A stretch of 64,000 bases of DNA from Lewinellaceae bacterium (GCA_016719605.1 JADJYW010000001.1:1005174-1069173); one strand, 5' to 3'. Shown: positions 17,725 to 27,790, counted from the stretch's first letter. Notes: a model not told the origin generated them from the sequence alone. Made by a program: numbers and translations.

Positions 17725-19952
17725 ACCTCCAGTACGTCGTGCTGGACAATGTGCTGCCCGACCTGACCACCGGCGCCACCTACTCGGCCGGCAACAGTTT
17801 CGGCATACAACCGCAGGTCACGGCCGACTGGAACATGACCAACCCCGCGCCCCGCAACCTCTTTTGGGTAGGCGGCAGCGGCATCTGGCACGACAGCAAC
17901 CACTGGTCGCTCGCTTCCGGCGGCACAGGCGGCGAGTGCCCGCCCACACCGGAAGACAATGTACGTTTCGACGCCGCTTCCGGCCTCGGCGCAGGCAGTG
18001 TCGTGGATGTGACGCAGCGCTGGGCGTTCTGCAAAGACATGGACTGGACGGGCGTGACCGGCGGAGCGAAGTTTTACACTGTGCTGCCGCCGTACACCCC
18101 CAACCAGATCGCCGTTTTCGGCAGCCTGACGTTTTCGAGCGGGATGGAAAATGATTTTGCGGGGTCGTTTTGGATGCGGGCGAATGGCGCGGCTACAATC
18201 AAGAGTGCTGGGCAGCCCTTCAAAAACGTCTTTAATTTTTGGAGCGCAGATGGGCATTGGACACTTTTGGATGATTTATCGACACAGGTTCCAAGCCTCT
18301 ATCAAATCCGCCACTATTATGGAGAACTGACCACGAACAACTTTAACGTAACCGCAGGTGGCTGGAACTGGACATCTTATGACGGATTTACCGGCTATGG
18401 TTCTGGTGTTTCAGCATCTGCAAAACTGAACCTCGGAAGTTCCAAACTGAAAATTTGGGCATCTCCTTTATATAACTCGCTTGCCTTTTTCGACTATTAT
18501 GTAGCCGGCAACTTTGATGCCGGAACCTCGGAAATCATCCTTGAAGCCACAGGCCCTGTCGACTATGTCGGCGGCGGTGGCTATCCTGGGTATGTTCAAC
18601 ATGTGTTTCATGATATTACCATCAAAGGCACAGGAGGGCTGTACGGTGGCCAAGTAGATGGCAAATTGCTTTTGAAAAATACAGGTTTTGTGTCTGCTGG
18701 GGGGCCAATAAAAACGCTTGAATTTGAAGGGGATGGCAGTTTTATGCAATACTACGGGCCTGGCAGAGATGTCAATAGCGTAAAGTTTGCTCCAGGAAAG
18801 CGGTACACTTTCAACCCCGGCTTTATTCTGAACCTCGTCCCCCACCTTGGCGTTGAAGATCAATTCATCGCCCAGGGCCTGCCCGGCCAGTACATCGAGA
18901 TGAAATCCTCCGACCCCAGCGTCCCCGCCATCATCCACAAAGACGACTACGACGGTACCAGCACCTGCACCAAGTACCTGTTTCTCACCGGCATGACGCA
19001 CACCGGCACCGAGGACATCTACGTGCCCACCCCCGGCGGCGATGTGTTCAACAACGCCGGCTGGCAGTTTTTCCCCTGCAACCCCTGCCCGGCCACCGTG
19101 CCGGTGCTCGATGTGGCGGCCAGCATCACCACCGGCTGCCCGCCCGGCACGGCCAAACTCGTGCTCGCCGGCCTCAAACCCGACGAATGGGCCAACTGGT
19201 ACACCGACCCCGCCGCCACTACCGACCTCGTGTACTCCGGCGGCACGCCCGGCCCGGCCGGCAATATGTTCATGCCGACCATCACCGGCCCGGTCACCTA
19301 CTACGCCCGCGTGTACAGCGACGGCGGTTTGTGCGAAAGCACGGTGGTGCTTTCCGTGGATATCACCATCACTAACCCACCGGCGGTATTCAACATGACC
19401 GGCGGCGGCCTCGTCTGCGCCGGCAGCAACGGCACACCCGTGGGGCTGGACGGCTCGGTCGCGGGCGTCACGTACCAACTCCAACTCGACGGCTCGGACA
19501 CGGGCAGCCCGCTCGCGGGCACCGGCGCCGCGCTGGATTTCGGCCTGCAAACGGCCCCGGGAACCTACACCGTGGTAGCCACCACCGACGGCACGGCCTG
19601 CTCGGCGGTGATGACCGGCTCGGCGGTGGTGACGGGTAGCGTACTCGTGGCGCCCACCGTGGCGGCCGGGAGCAATAGCCCGCTGTGCATCACCTCTAGC
19701 GCGCTGGAACTCTTCGAGTCCGGCGGCGAATTGATAAACTGGTCCTGGACCGGGCCGGGCGGCTACACGTCCAATGACCAAAACCCGGTCATACCCAACC
19801 CCACACCGGCCATTTCCGGCCTGTACACCGTAGCCGGTATCGCCGCCAATGGCTGCTTCAACACGGGTAGCGTTCAGGTCGGCATCTACCCCCAACCCGA
19901 CGCCACCATCACCACCTCCGCCGCCGCGCAAGTATGCCCCGGCACCACATAG
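17604..19952 (+). CDS. Giant T9SS surface protein 1, second segment
   Basis: Continues segment 1 after a one-base deletion near 17650; genuine sequence starts at about AHLAYLYTEG, not at the nominal start codon. It contains the third LFWVGGSGIWHDSNHWS module, then Ig-like domains. One of these begins FNMTGGGLVCAGSNGTPVGL and is related to a repeat found six times in the second giant protein (36394-40179). The frame ends at a TAG at 19950-19952. The nearly identical copy at 23048 shows that about 93 bases of an Ig-like domain, flanked by ACCA-containing sequence, have been lost here with one T left in their place. That deletion creates the stop. Confidence 0.75.
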   Translation: MEGHVYLWHLRARQCPAHLAYLYTEGPTTTAKIAKTGGALNLQYVVLDNVLPDLTTGATYSAGNSFGIQPQVTADWNMTNPAPRNLFWVGGSGIWHDSNHWSLASGGTGGECPPTPEDNVRFDAASGLGAGSVVDVTQRWAFCKDMDWTGVTGGAKFYTVLPPYTPNQIAVFGSLTFSSGMENDFAGSFWMRANGAATIKSAGQPFKNVFNFWSADGHWTLLDDLSTQVPSLYQIRHYYGELTTNNFNVTAGGWNWTSYDGFTGYGSGVSASAKLNLGSSKLKIWASPLYNSLAFFDYYVAGNFDAGTSEIILEATGPVDYVGGGGYPGYVQHVFHDITIKGTGGLYGGQVDGKLLLKNTGFVSAGGPIKTLEFEGDGSFMQYYGPGRDVNSVKFAPGKRYTFNPGFILNLVPHLGVEDQFIAQGLPGQYIEMKSSDPSVPAIIHKDDYDGTSTCTKYLFLTGMTHTGTEDIYVPTPGGDVFNNAGWQFFPCNPCPATVPVLDVAASITTGCPPGTAKLVLAGLKPDEWANWYTDPAATTDLVYSGGTPGPAGNMFMPTITGPVTYYARVYSDGGLCESTVVLSVDITITNPPAVFNMTGGGLVCAGSNGTPVGLDGSVAGVTYQLQLDGSDTGSPLAGTGAALDFGLQTAPGTYTVVATTDGTACSAVMTGSAVVTGSVLVAPTVAAGSNSPLCITSSALELFESGGELINWSWTGPGGYTSNDQNPVIPNPTPAISGLYTVAGIAANGCFNTGSVQVGIYPQPDATITTSAAAQVCPGTT

Positions 19953-21343
19953 CATCACCTACACGGCAGATGCTCCGGGCCAAACGGTGCTGTCAGTCAC
20001 CGTCGTCGGCCCCGGCGGCTGCTCGGCAGCGGGCTGCAACAACACGTTCATTCAGTCGCTCGGCAACATGGGCGGCTCGCAGCCCAACATTTTCCCGCAC
20101 CCGAACGGCGACTTTTTCGCCACCGGCCTGCGCAACGACAGCATGGTCATCATCCGTTTCGATCCCTCGCGGCACGCCCCTGTGGGCCAACGCTTTCCGC
20201 CTCGGCACCAATACCCTGCTCATCCGCGACCTGATGGTGGACGCTTCCGGCGACCTGATCGGCGTGGCCTACTACGAAACAGGTTTTGCAGCGGACGCCA
20301 AATCCACGGTGTTCCGCTACCACATCGCCACGAACAGTTTTGTGTGGGTGCAGCACATTTCCGACGTGCTGTTCACCAATATCCACGACTTCGACGCCAA
20401 CAACTGCCTCCTGACCGGTACGGGCAACGGCGGCTACACCCAACTGGCGCATATTGACAAAAGCACCGGCGCCGTCAGCACCTATGCCCTGCAGGGCGAG
20501 GGCGGCGAATACTTTTCTGTCCTACAAAACGGTCACCTGTACGGGGCTTGCCGCAGGTACTACAATTCCTTCGGTGATTTCCGGGCATCCGTTTTTTCGC
20601 ACGATGCGGCCACGGGCGCGTTCGAGTGGCAAAACAGCCTGATCTCGGAAGGCAACGAGTCCGGCCCCAACCAGACCCGCATGTACCCCGAAAAACCGGC
20701 TCTTGACAACGACAGCCTCGTCGTGATCGCTTCGGGCGACCTCGTGGGTTTCGACCTGTACCTCGACGGGCCTACCGAATTAGTCGTGGCCAAAACCGAC
20801 CTCTTGGGCAACCTCGGCTGGACGAAGCAGTACCTCGTATCGGGCTACAACCGGCCGGTGGCGGCGCGCATCGCCAACACCGCCGACGGGTACTACATCG
20901 TAGCCAATATGTACCTGAGTTCACTGAGCAATTTCGGGTTCGGCGTGCTTATCAAAACCGACAAACAGGGCAATGTGCAGTGGGCCAAACGGCTCGGCAT
21001 TTCCGGCAAAAACATCGTGAAAAACATCATGGAGCGCAATGGATTTTTGCACCTCGTGCTGGCTTCCGACAGTTACGCGCCCAACGAACTGCTGCTGCTG
21101 AAACTCGATTTGCAGGGCAATTCCAACGCAGCGTGCGATTTCATCCAGCCCATCACGGTGACGGTGAACCACCTGCCGGCGGTGCAAAACGCCCGGCCGT
21201 ACACGGTGTCCAACCGCGTCAACACCCTGACGCCGGTGGTGGAAACACCTAATTCGACGCCGTTCTCGAATGTGTCGCGGTGCAGCACTTCATGTTCCAA
21301 TTCGCTGGCGATCCATGTCACCCTGCCCAATGCGGGAAACATC
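19884..21343 (+). repeat. 1.45-kb internal direct repeat, copy 1
   Basis: Near-identical to 23048-24599 in the same gene. Both copies encode the end of an Ig-like domain, a propeller-like block (FIQSLGNMGGSQPNIFPHPN through the LDLQGNSNAACDF strand) and the following NHLPAVQNARPYTVSN linker. Copy 1 carries a net 92-bp deletion near 19939 and one extra C at 20170 relative to copy 2. Confidence 0.85.
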
Positions 21344-23962
21344 AGCGGTCCAAACTTTATTTGTGTCAACGATAGCTACCTGCTAACGACCGACGGCACG
21401 CCTGGCGGCGAATGGAGCAGCGACGACCCCTCTGTGGCACAGGTGAACATGAACTCGGGTTTCGTGTACGCACAGAATCCCGGCACCTGCACCATTTCCT
21501 ACACCCTGACGGAAAACGGCTGCACGAATACGTCCTATTTCTTTTTGGAAGTCCGGCCCACGCTGTTCGTAATCGCTATTTCCAACAGTCCGGTTTGCGC
21601 CGGCGACGATGTGATTCTGGATGAAATCGGCGGCGAGGCCGTCAATTGGGACTGGTTTGGGCCGAACGGTTTTTACGTTTCCGGTATTAAAAACCTGATT
21701 ATTCCGAACGCCACGCCGGATATGAGCGGAATTTACACCGTAGTTGGGTTGGGCGCGAACGGGTGCCAGGTATATTCGGATGTGCAGGTGGAGGTAGGGG
21801 CGCTACCGGATGTTAACAATAACTGCTCCATTAGCCTCTGCGAAAATCCCCCCGGTAGCGGGCAGGCCACGTTCGACCTGACGGATAGCGAGTCGTGCAG
21901 CACTATGGGTATGGGAGGCTTGTCCGTGCGATACTTCACCGAAGCGGGGCTGATCAACGAAATCACGCCGCCGGATGCTTTTTTATCCGGCACTACAACG
22001 GTGTACACCTTGATCACCCATAACAGCACGGGCTGTACGAGCAGTGGTTCGCTGAGCCTGGTGGTAACGCCGGGGCCGACCATGGACACACCCGCCAGCC
22101 TGGAAATCTGCGCTGAAGAATTTATCACATCAATCCAGTTCAGCAGCAACCAACCCGATGTGGCTTTTCAGTGGACGAACGACAATCCGGCCATTGGTCT
22201 TCCTGCCGCCGGGTCGGGCGATATTCCCGACTTCGTGACGCAGAACAACACCGGTGCGCCGATCACGGCCACCATTACCGTGACCCCCAAACTGGGCGGC
22301 GATACCCATGCCCCCACACTTATTTGCAACAACGGTCTGAATATCGATATTGTGCCGCCCATGGGTACTTTGTCGTATTCGGATGTATTGTACTTCGCCA
22401 ATGACGACTGCACACCGGTAAACGAGCTGGAGTTTTCGATTATCAAAAGTTCCCAAAGTACGGGCATGTTTCCCACGGATGGACAAGGAGACCCGTTCGG
22501 CAGCATAACCTTCAGTTGCTTCGATCTCGGCTATCAAATACTTGAAATGTGGGTGCGCGATCTGGAAGGCAATGTTGATTATTGCAATGCGTATGTGATC
22601 GTAACGGACAACACAGGTTATTGCGGCATGTCGCCAAAACCGGCCGGTGCGGCGCCCGATGTGCCGGCACTAAAACCGGTTCCTGAAGTCCTGAACAGCG
22701 CCCGCAGTGCCAACCATTCGGCTTGCACGACGTGCTTCGGCACACCGGTTTCCTTTACGATAACCGTTTATCCCGATCCGACGGTGGATAACCTCAGCGA
22801 TGTGGTAGTCTGCAACGGCGTATCGGTGTCCCCGACAATTTTTGCCGGTTCAGTACCCGGCACAGTCTTCAACTGGTCAAATAACAATCCGGGCATCGGA
22901 CTTCCGGCGAACGGCACCGGCGATTTGCCGGCTTTTGCTGCCGTCAATACCGGCTCGACACCCATCTGGGCTATGATCACGGTGGTACCCACGATGACCT
23001 TTGGCGGCATCACCTGTACCGGATATGCCGATTCCTTCCAGATATTCATCTACCCCCAACCCGACGCCACCATCACCACCTCCGCCACCGCGCAAGTGTG
23101 CCCCGGCACCACAGGCCTCACCGCCTCCGTGCCCGATGCCGGCCCCGGCGCCACCTATACCTGGACGATCCTGAACGGCACCATCACCGACGGCCAGGGT
23201 ACCAACAGCATCACCTACACGGCGGATGCCCCGGGCCAAACCGTGCTGACGGTCACCGTCGTCGGCCCCGGCGGCTGCTCGGCGGCGGGCTGCAACAACA
23301 CGTTCATTCAGTCGCTTGGCAACATGGGCGGCTCGCAGCCCAACATTTTCCCGCACCCGAACGGCGACTTTTTCGCCACCGGCCTGCGCAACGACAGCAT
23401 GGTCATCATCCGTTTCGATCCCTCGGGCACGCCCCTGTGGGCCAACGCTTTCCGACTCGGCACCAACACCCTGCTCATCCGCGACCTGATGGTGGACGCT
23501 TCCGGCGACCTGATCGGCGTGGCCTACTACGAAACGGGTGCGGCGGCAGATGCTAAATCCACCGTGTTCCGCTACCACATTGCCACGAACAGTTTTGTGT
23601 GGGTGCAGCATATCTCGGAAGTGCTGTTCACCAACATTCACGATTTCGACGCCAACAACTGCGTCCTGACCGGCACGGGCAACGGCGGCTTCACCCAACT
23701 GGCACATATTGACAAAAGCACCGGTGCCGTCAGCACCTACGCCCTGCAGGGCGAGGGCGGCGACTACTACTCCGTGCTGCAAAACGGCCACCTGTGCGGC
23801 GCCTGCCGGCAGTGCTACAACGCCGGAGGGCGATTTCCGGAGCAAGCGTTTTTCGCACGATGCGGCCACGGGCGCGTTCGAGTGGCAAAACAGCCTGATC
23901 TCGGAAGGCAACGAGTCCGGCCCCAACCAGACCCGCATGTACCCCGAAAAACCGGCTCTTGA
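19934..23962 (+). CDS. Giant T9SS surface protein 1, third segment
   Basis: Continues the giant gene after two more frame changes: the deletion at 19939 and an extra C at 20170. Authentic sequence in this frame starts near GTPLWANAFRLGTNTLL (20170 on); the short stretch between the two lesions is in a third frame. It encodes a propeller-like block of trigger strands such as VAKTDLLGNLGWTKQYLVSG, several Ig/PKD-like domains with NPAIGLPAAGSGDIPDF signatures, and a HYR-like domain inserted into one of them. A second copy of the propeller block begins at 23048. The frame is lost at 23828-23830, where GGG replaces GG; the last 44 residues are spurious. Confidence 0.75.
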   Translation: MPRHHIASPTRQMLRAKRCCQSPSSAPAAARQRAATTRSFSRSATWAARSPTFSRTRTATFSPPACATTAWSSSVSIPRGTPLWANAFRLGTNTLLIRDLMVDASGDLIGVAYYETGFAADAKSTVFRYHIATNSFVWVQHISDVLFTNIHDFDANNCLLTGTGNGGYTQLAHIDKSTGAVSTYALQGEGGEYFSVLQNGHLYGACRRYYNSFGDFRASVFSHDAATGAFEWQNSLISEGNESGPNQTRMYPEKPALDNDSLVVIASGDLVGFDLYLDGPTELVVAKTDLLGNLGWTKQYLVSGYNRPVAARIANTADGYYIVANMYLSSLSNFGFGVLIKTDKQGNVQWAKRLGISGKNIVKNIMERNGFLHLVLASDSYAPNELLLLKLDLQGNSNAACDFIQPITVTVNHLPAVQNARPYTVSNRVNTLTPVVETPNSTPFSNVSRCSTSCSNSLAIHVTLPNAGNISGPNFICVNDSYLLTTDGTPGGEWSSDDPSVAQVNMNSGFVYAQNPGTCTISYTLTENGCTNTSYFFLEVRPTLFVIAISNSPVCAGDDVILDEIGGEAVNWDWFGPNGFYVSGIKNLIIPNATPDMSGIYTVVGLGANGCQVYSDVQVEVGALPDVNNNCSISLCENPPGSGQATFDLTDSESCSTMGMGGLSVRYFTEAGLINEITPPDAFLSGTTTVYTLITHNSTGCTSSGSLSLVVTPGPTMDTPASLEICAEEFITSIQFSSNQPDVAFQWTNDNPAIGLPAAGSGDIPDFVTQNNTGAPITATITVTPKLGGDTHAPTLICNNGLNIDIVPPMGTLSYSDVLYFANDDCTPVNELEFSIIKSSQSTGMFPTDGQGDPFGSITFSCFDLGYQILEMWVRDLEGNVDYCNAYVIVTDNTGYCGMSPKPAGAAPDVPALKPVPEVLNSARSANHSACTTCFGTPVSFTITVYPDPTVDNLSDVVVCNGVSVSPTIFAGSVPGTVFNWSNNNPGIGLPANGTGDLPAFAAVNTGSTPIWAMITVVPTMTFGGITCTGYADSFQIFIYPQPDATITTSATAQVCPGTTGLTASVPDAGPGATYTWTILNGTITDGQGTNSITYTADAPGQTVLTVTVVGPGGCSAAGCNNTFIQSLGNMGGSQPNIFPHPNGDFFATGLRNDSMVIIRFDPSGTPLWANAFRLGTNTLLIRDLMVDASGDLIGVAYYETGAAADAKSTVFRYHIATNSFVWVQHISEVLFTNIHDFDANNCVLTGTGNGGFTQLAHIDKSTGAVSTYALQGEGGDYYSVLQNGHLCGACRQCYNAGGRFPEQAFFARCGHGRVRVAKQPDLGRQRVRPQPDPHVPRKTGS

Positions 23963-24599
23963 CAACGACAGCCTCGTCGTGATCGCCTCGGGCGACCTGG
24001 TGGGCTTCGGCCTGTACACCGGTGGCCCCACCGAATTGGTTGTGGCCAAAACCGACCTGTTGGGCAACCTTGGCTGGACGAAGCAGTACCTCGTATCGGG
24101 CTACAACCGGCCGGTGGCGGCGCGTATCGCCAACACCGCCGACGGGTACTACATCGTGGCCAATATGTACCTGAGTTCACTGAGCAATTTCGGGTTTGGC
24201 CTGCTCATCAAAACTGACAAACAGGGCAATGTGCAGTGGGCCAAACGGCTCGGCATTTCCGGCAAAAACATCGTGAAAAACATCATGGAGCGCAACGGAT
24301 TTTTGCACCTCGTCATGGCTTCCGACAGTTACGCGCCCAACGAACTGCTGCTGCTGAAACTGGATTTGCAAGGCAATTCCAACGCAGCCTGCGATTTCAT
24401 CCAGCCCATTACCGTGACGGTGAATCACCTGCCGGCGGTGCAAAACGCCCGGCCGTACACAGTGTCCAACCGCAACAACACCCTGACGCCGGTGGTGGAA
24501 ACCCCTAATTCGACGCCGTTCACGAATGTGTCGCGGTGCAGCACGCCGTGTTCCAATTCGTTGGTGGTAACTGTCGCCCTGCCCGATGCGGGAAACATT
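23048..24599 (+). repeat. 1.45-kb internal direct repeat, copy 2
   Basis: Partner of 19884-21343. This copy keeps the complete Ig-like domain (GLTASVPDAGPGATYTWTIL) that copy 1 has lost, but has its own one-base insertion in a G-run at 23828-23830. Recombination between the copies would delete or duplicate about 3.2 kb. Confidence 0.85.
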
Positions 24600-27587
24600 T
24601 CCGGCCCGGTTGGGCTTTGTTCCGGCAACGGTTTCCAGTACACCAGCAGCGGCTTGGCCGGCGGCCTTTGGGCCAGCGACGACCCGAACGTGGCGTATGT
24701 GGATGCCAACACCGGTGATGTTTTTGCCTTAGCACCCGGTTTTTGCACCATTACGTACACCGTTACGGAAAACGGCTGTACCAACACGGCGTACTTCTTT
24801 CTGGAGGTTTTGTCAAGTCCGTATGTGGAAGCCGTTTCCAACAGTCCGGTTTGCGCCGGCGGCGATGCCGTTCTGGCGGAAATTGGCGGCGAGGCGGCAA
24901 CTTGGTACTGGTACGACCCCAACGGGTTCCCGGTTTCTAATTTGCAAACCTTCATCATTCCGAATGTTTCCTCTGCCGACGAAGGGCTGTACGTCGTGGA
25001 AGCCTATGCCGCGAACGGCTGCGTGGGCTATGCGCAGACGCCGGTGTTTCTTTCCGGCCCGGCAAGCGCCGGCACGATCAGCGGAGACGCCACCGTTTGC
25101 CAGGGGAAAAACACGCCTCTGACGATCATCGGCACCCCCGGCGGGATGTGGAGCAGCAGCAATACCGCCGTTGCCACGGTCAACAGCGTGTCGGGAGTCG
25201 TGCAGGGCATAGCGCCCGGCATGGTCGTCATCACCTACACGGTGATCGCGAACGGCTGCACGGAGACTGCGGATTTCGATATGGAGGTAAAACCCCGTCC
25301 TGCAGCAGCCATCAGCGGCGACAATAATGTTTGCGAAAACGAAACCCTCATCCTGACGGAAACTGGCGGCGAAGGTGTCTCATGGGAATGGTACAGCGGT
25401 ACGGGCTGGATCAGCTCCGGCCCAATCCTGAACTATCCCAATCCAACGGTTGCGGAATTTAACGGCATTGCGTATGTGATCGTCACGGGCGCCAACGGCT
25501 GCACCAGTTCGACCCTGGTGGACGTGATCGTGTATCCATTGCCCGCCGTGCTCGCTACCTCCAACGGTCCCGTTTGCGCCGGTAACGGCAATCTGGAGCT
25601 GTTCGAATCCGGCGGCGCACAGGACGTGACCTGGGCCTGGAGCGGCCCGGGCGGGTATCAGTCCACGGCACAAAACCCGGTGATCAACAATCCCACACCG
25701 GCCCATAGCGGCGATTATACGGTGGTGGTGACGGATACCTGGAGCGGGTGTACGAATAGCATGACAATTGCGGTCACCATTCACGGACAGACCAATGTTT
25801 CCTGTCCCTCCAACAGCACCACCTGCATCGCCGGCGGCCCGCTCGTTTTGAGCGGCGGCGCCCCGGCAGGCGGCAGCTATTCCGGCCCGGGTGTGAACGC
25901 GGGCGTGTTCGATCCTGCGGCTGCGGGCGTCGGGCAGCACAGCATCACCTATACCTACACCAACGGCCAGAACTGCGCGGATTACTGCACGTTCAGCATC
26001 GAGGTGGTGGCGGGCCTGTTGCCGGCTATCGCCTGCCCGGGGCCTGTCACCGTGCTTTGTGCCGGCAACATTCCGGCACCCGACCCGAGCCTCGTCGTGG
26101 CGCTCGGCGGCTGCGGGGCAGCCACCATTTCGCATTTGTTCACTTCTCTGCCCTACGACGTGGACTGTTTCAACCGGTTCAAGGTGACGCGCTACTACCA
26201 GGCCACGGACGCCTCGAACAACACAGTTTCCTGCTCGCAGGTCATCACCGTGTTCGACGACGAGAAACCGAATTTCATCTTCGTGCCGGCCAACGTGACC
26301 GTGCAGTGCAACAGCCTGCCCGCTGTGGGCAGCCCGGCGGCTTCGGACAACTGCGGCGGTGCGGTCGCGGTCGTTTTCACCAACCAAACCGTATCGGAAC
26401 AAACCTGTACCGACCGGTATGTCCTCACCCGCCAATGGACGGCCACCGACGGCTGCGGCAACACGCGCACCGCCACGCAGCGGATTACGGTAGTGGACAC
26501 GCAAAAACCGGCTTTTGTCAACCCGCCGGCCAACATCACCGTGCAATGCAACGCCATTCCGATGGCCGTTGCGCCCACGGCTACCGACAACTGCGCCGTA
26601 ACGGTGGCTATCTCCTACATCGGCGAGACCAGGACGAACGGCGCCTGCCTCAACGCGTACACGCTGACCCGGCGCTGGGTGGCCTCGGACAACTGCAACA
26701 ATACCCGCTCAATTTCGCAGCGCATCACGGTGGTGGACAACAGCAAACCGACGCTGACTATCCCGCCGAACCAGACCATCGCGTGCAACGTAGCGATACC
26801 GCCCGTCGGCACGGCCACGGCCACCGACGGTTGCGGCGGAACGGTCCATATCCTGTACCTCGGGCAGACGACGGCCAACGCTGTTTGCCCGGGCAACTAC
26901 CAAATCCGACGCACCTGGCGGGCCACCGATGCCTGCGGCAATAGTACGGTGGCCACGCAAACGATCCAGGTGGCGGACAACCAGCCGCCGATTTTCACCT
27001 CGGTGCCCGTCGGCGCGACCATCTCGTGCACACAGTCGCCGCCGGCCCTGAACAACCCGGTGGCTACCGACAACTGCGGCGGGTATGTGCAAATCACCTA
27101 CCTCGGGCAGGTGCGCACCGACGGCAATTGCCTGTACAACTACGACCTGACGCGCACCTGGCGGGCTACCGATTTGTGTGGAAACTCCGTCACCGCCCTG
27201 CAAGTTATCAGCGTGCGGGATACCACGCCGCCGGTTTTTGTCAGTGTGCCGGCCGATGTCACGGTAGTCTGCGCGCCCAACTGTGTGCCGCCGCCTACGC
27301 CGCCGACCGCCATAGACAACTGCGGCACGCCGGCCGTGGGTATGCAGGAAACTCAGTCGCCGGGCGACTGCTCCACGGGCTACACCGTCACCCGCACCTG
27401 GACGGCCACCGACCAGTGCGGTAATCCGGCGGTGCATGCGCAAACGTTCACCGTGCTGCCCGTACCTACATTCTCCCCGCCAATGACCGACCGCGACGGG
27501 CAACTCAAACACTCAACACTCAACACTCAAAACTGTCAGCCTGACGCCCAACCCGACCACCGACCGGGTGCTCATCGGCCTGGGTGA
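23709..27587 (+). CDS. Giant T9SS surface protein 1, fourth segment
   Basis: Continues the giant gene after the G-run insertion; authentic sequence begins near GDFRSKRFSHDAATGAFEW (23830). The rest of the propeller-like block is followed by Ig-like domains of the NSPVCAGGDAVLAEIGGEA type. From about 26020 to 27470 there are six HYR-like domains of about 88 residues, each with a T-D-N-C-G or T-D-x-C-G centre and a closing T-R-x-W-x-A-T-D-x-C-x-N strand. HYR domains are Ig-like adhesion folds. The frame then enters a heptamer repeat (27501-27535) and reads out of phase to a stop at 27587. Removal of one 7-bp unit would join it in frame to the sorting domain that follows. Confidence 0.8.
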   Translation: MTKAPVPSAPTPCRARAATTTPCCKTATCAAPAGSATTPEGDFRSKRFSHDAATGAFEWQNSLISEGNESGPNQTRMYPEKPALDNDSLVVIASGDLVGFGLYTGGPTELVVAKTDLLGNLGWTKQYLVSGYNRPVAARIANTADGYYIVANMYLSSLSNFGFGLLIKTDKQGNVQWAKRLGISGKNIVKNIMERNGFLHLVMASDSYAPNELLLLKLDLQGNSNAACDFIQPITVTVNHLPAVQNARPYTVSNRNNTLTPVVETPNSTPFTNVSRCSTPCSNSLVVTVALPDAGNISGPVGLCSGNGFQYTSSGLAGGLWASDDPNVAYVDANTGDVFALAPGFCTITYTVTENGCTNTAYFFLEVLSSPYVEAVSNSPVCAGGDAVLAEIGGEAATWYWYDPNGFPVSNLQTFIIPNVSSADEGLYVVEAYAANGCVGYAQTPVFLSGPASAGTISGDATVCQGKNTPLTIIGTPGGMWSSSNTAVATVNSVSGVVQGIAPGMVVITYTVIANGCTETADFDMEVKPRPAAAISGDNNVCENETLILTETGGEGVSWEWYSGTGWISSGPILNYPNPTVAEFNGIAYVIVTGANGCTSSTLVDVIVYPLPAVLATSNGPVCAGNGNLELFESGGAQDVTWAWSGPGGYQSTAQNPVINNPTPAHSGDYTVVVTDTWSGCTNSMTIAVTIHGQTNVSCPSNSTTCIAGGPLVLSGGAPAGGSYSGPGVNAGVFDPAAAGVGQHSITYTYTNGQNCADYCTFSIEVVAGLLPAIACPGPVTVLCAGNIPAPDPSLVVALGGCGAATISHLFTSLPYDVDCFNRFKVTRYYQATDASNNTVSCSQVITVFDDEKPNFIFVPANVTVQCNSLPAVGSPAASDNCGGAVAVVFTNQTVSEQTCTDRYVLTRQWTATDGCGNTRTATQRITVVDTQKPAFVNPPANITVQCNAIPMAVAPTATDNCAVTVAISYIGETRTNGACLNAYTLTRRWVASDNCNNTRSISQRITVVDNSKPTLTIPPNQTIACNVAIPPVGTATATDGCGGTVHILYLGQTTANAVCPGNYQIRRTWRATDACGNSTVATQTIQVADNQPPIFTSVPVGATISCTQSPPALNNPVATDNCGGYVQITYLGQVRTDGNCLYNYDLTRTWRATDLCGNSVTALQVISVRDTTPPVFVSVPADVTVVCAPNCVPPPTPPTAIDNCGTPAVGMQETQSPGDCSTGYTVTRTWTATDQCGNPAVHAQTFTVLPVPTFSPPMTDRDGQLKHSTLNTQNCQPDAQPDHRPGAHRPG
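27501..27535 (+). repeat. Heptamer tract AACACTC at the sorting-domain junction
   Basis: Three exact AACACTC units (27508-27528) flanked by the degenerate units CAACTCA and AAAACTG. The tract lies inside coding sequence, between the last HYR-like domain and the T9SS sorting domain. The frames on its two sides differ by +1, the shift one extra 7-bp unit produces. Confidence 0.9.
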
Positions 27588-27783
27588 TTTTGCGGGCGAA
27601 ACGGTGCTGGTATCTATCCGAAACGATCTGGGTCAATTGATCTGGGAACGCCGGGTGGATGTAGTACCCGATCTGCAACTGCCGGTGAATCTGCGCGAAG
27701 CGGGAGCGGCTGCCGGGTTGTACACGGTCAGTGTGCGCAGCGGCGGGCAGGTGGTGAGCGGGCGGTTGGTTTTGGTGGAGTAG
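27568..27783 (+). CDS. T9SS type A C-terminal sorting domain of giant surface protein 1
   Basis: C-terminal end of the giant protein, in a different frame from the segment before it. The open frame extends back to 27487. Read from the repeat it gives TVSLTPNPTTDRVLIGLGDF, the classic L-x-P-N-P start of a T9SS type A sorting domain, then ETVLVSIRNDLGQLIWERRV and the closing AAGLYTVSVRSGGQVVSGRLVLVE. The domain directs export across the outer membrane by the type IX system and is cleaved on anchoring. The GTG at 27568 is only the nominal start; a free-standing sorting domain would have no use. As sequenced, the large protein lacks it. Confidence 0.85.
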   Translation: MLIGLGDFAGETVLVSIRNDLGQLIWERRVDVVPDLQLPVNLREAGAAAGLYTVSVRSGGQVVSGRLVLVE

Positions 27784-27790
27784 TTTACAA

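Noticed and set aside
18468..19958. A 496-residue open frame on the minus strand
   Set aside because: Low-complexity Gly/Ala/His translation opposite Ig-like domains that read perfectly on the plus strand.
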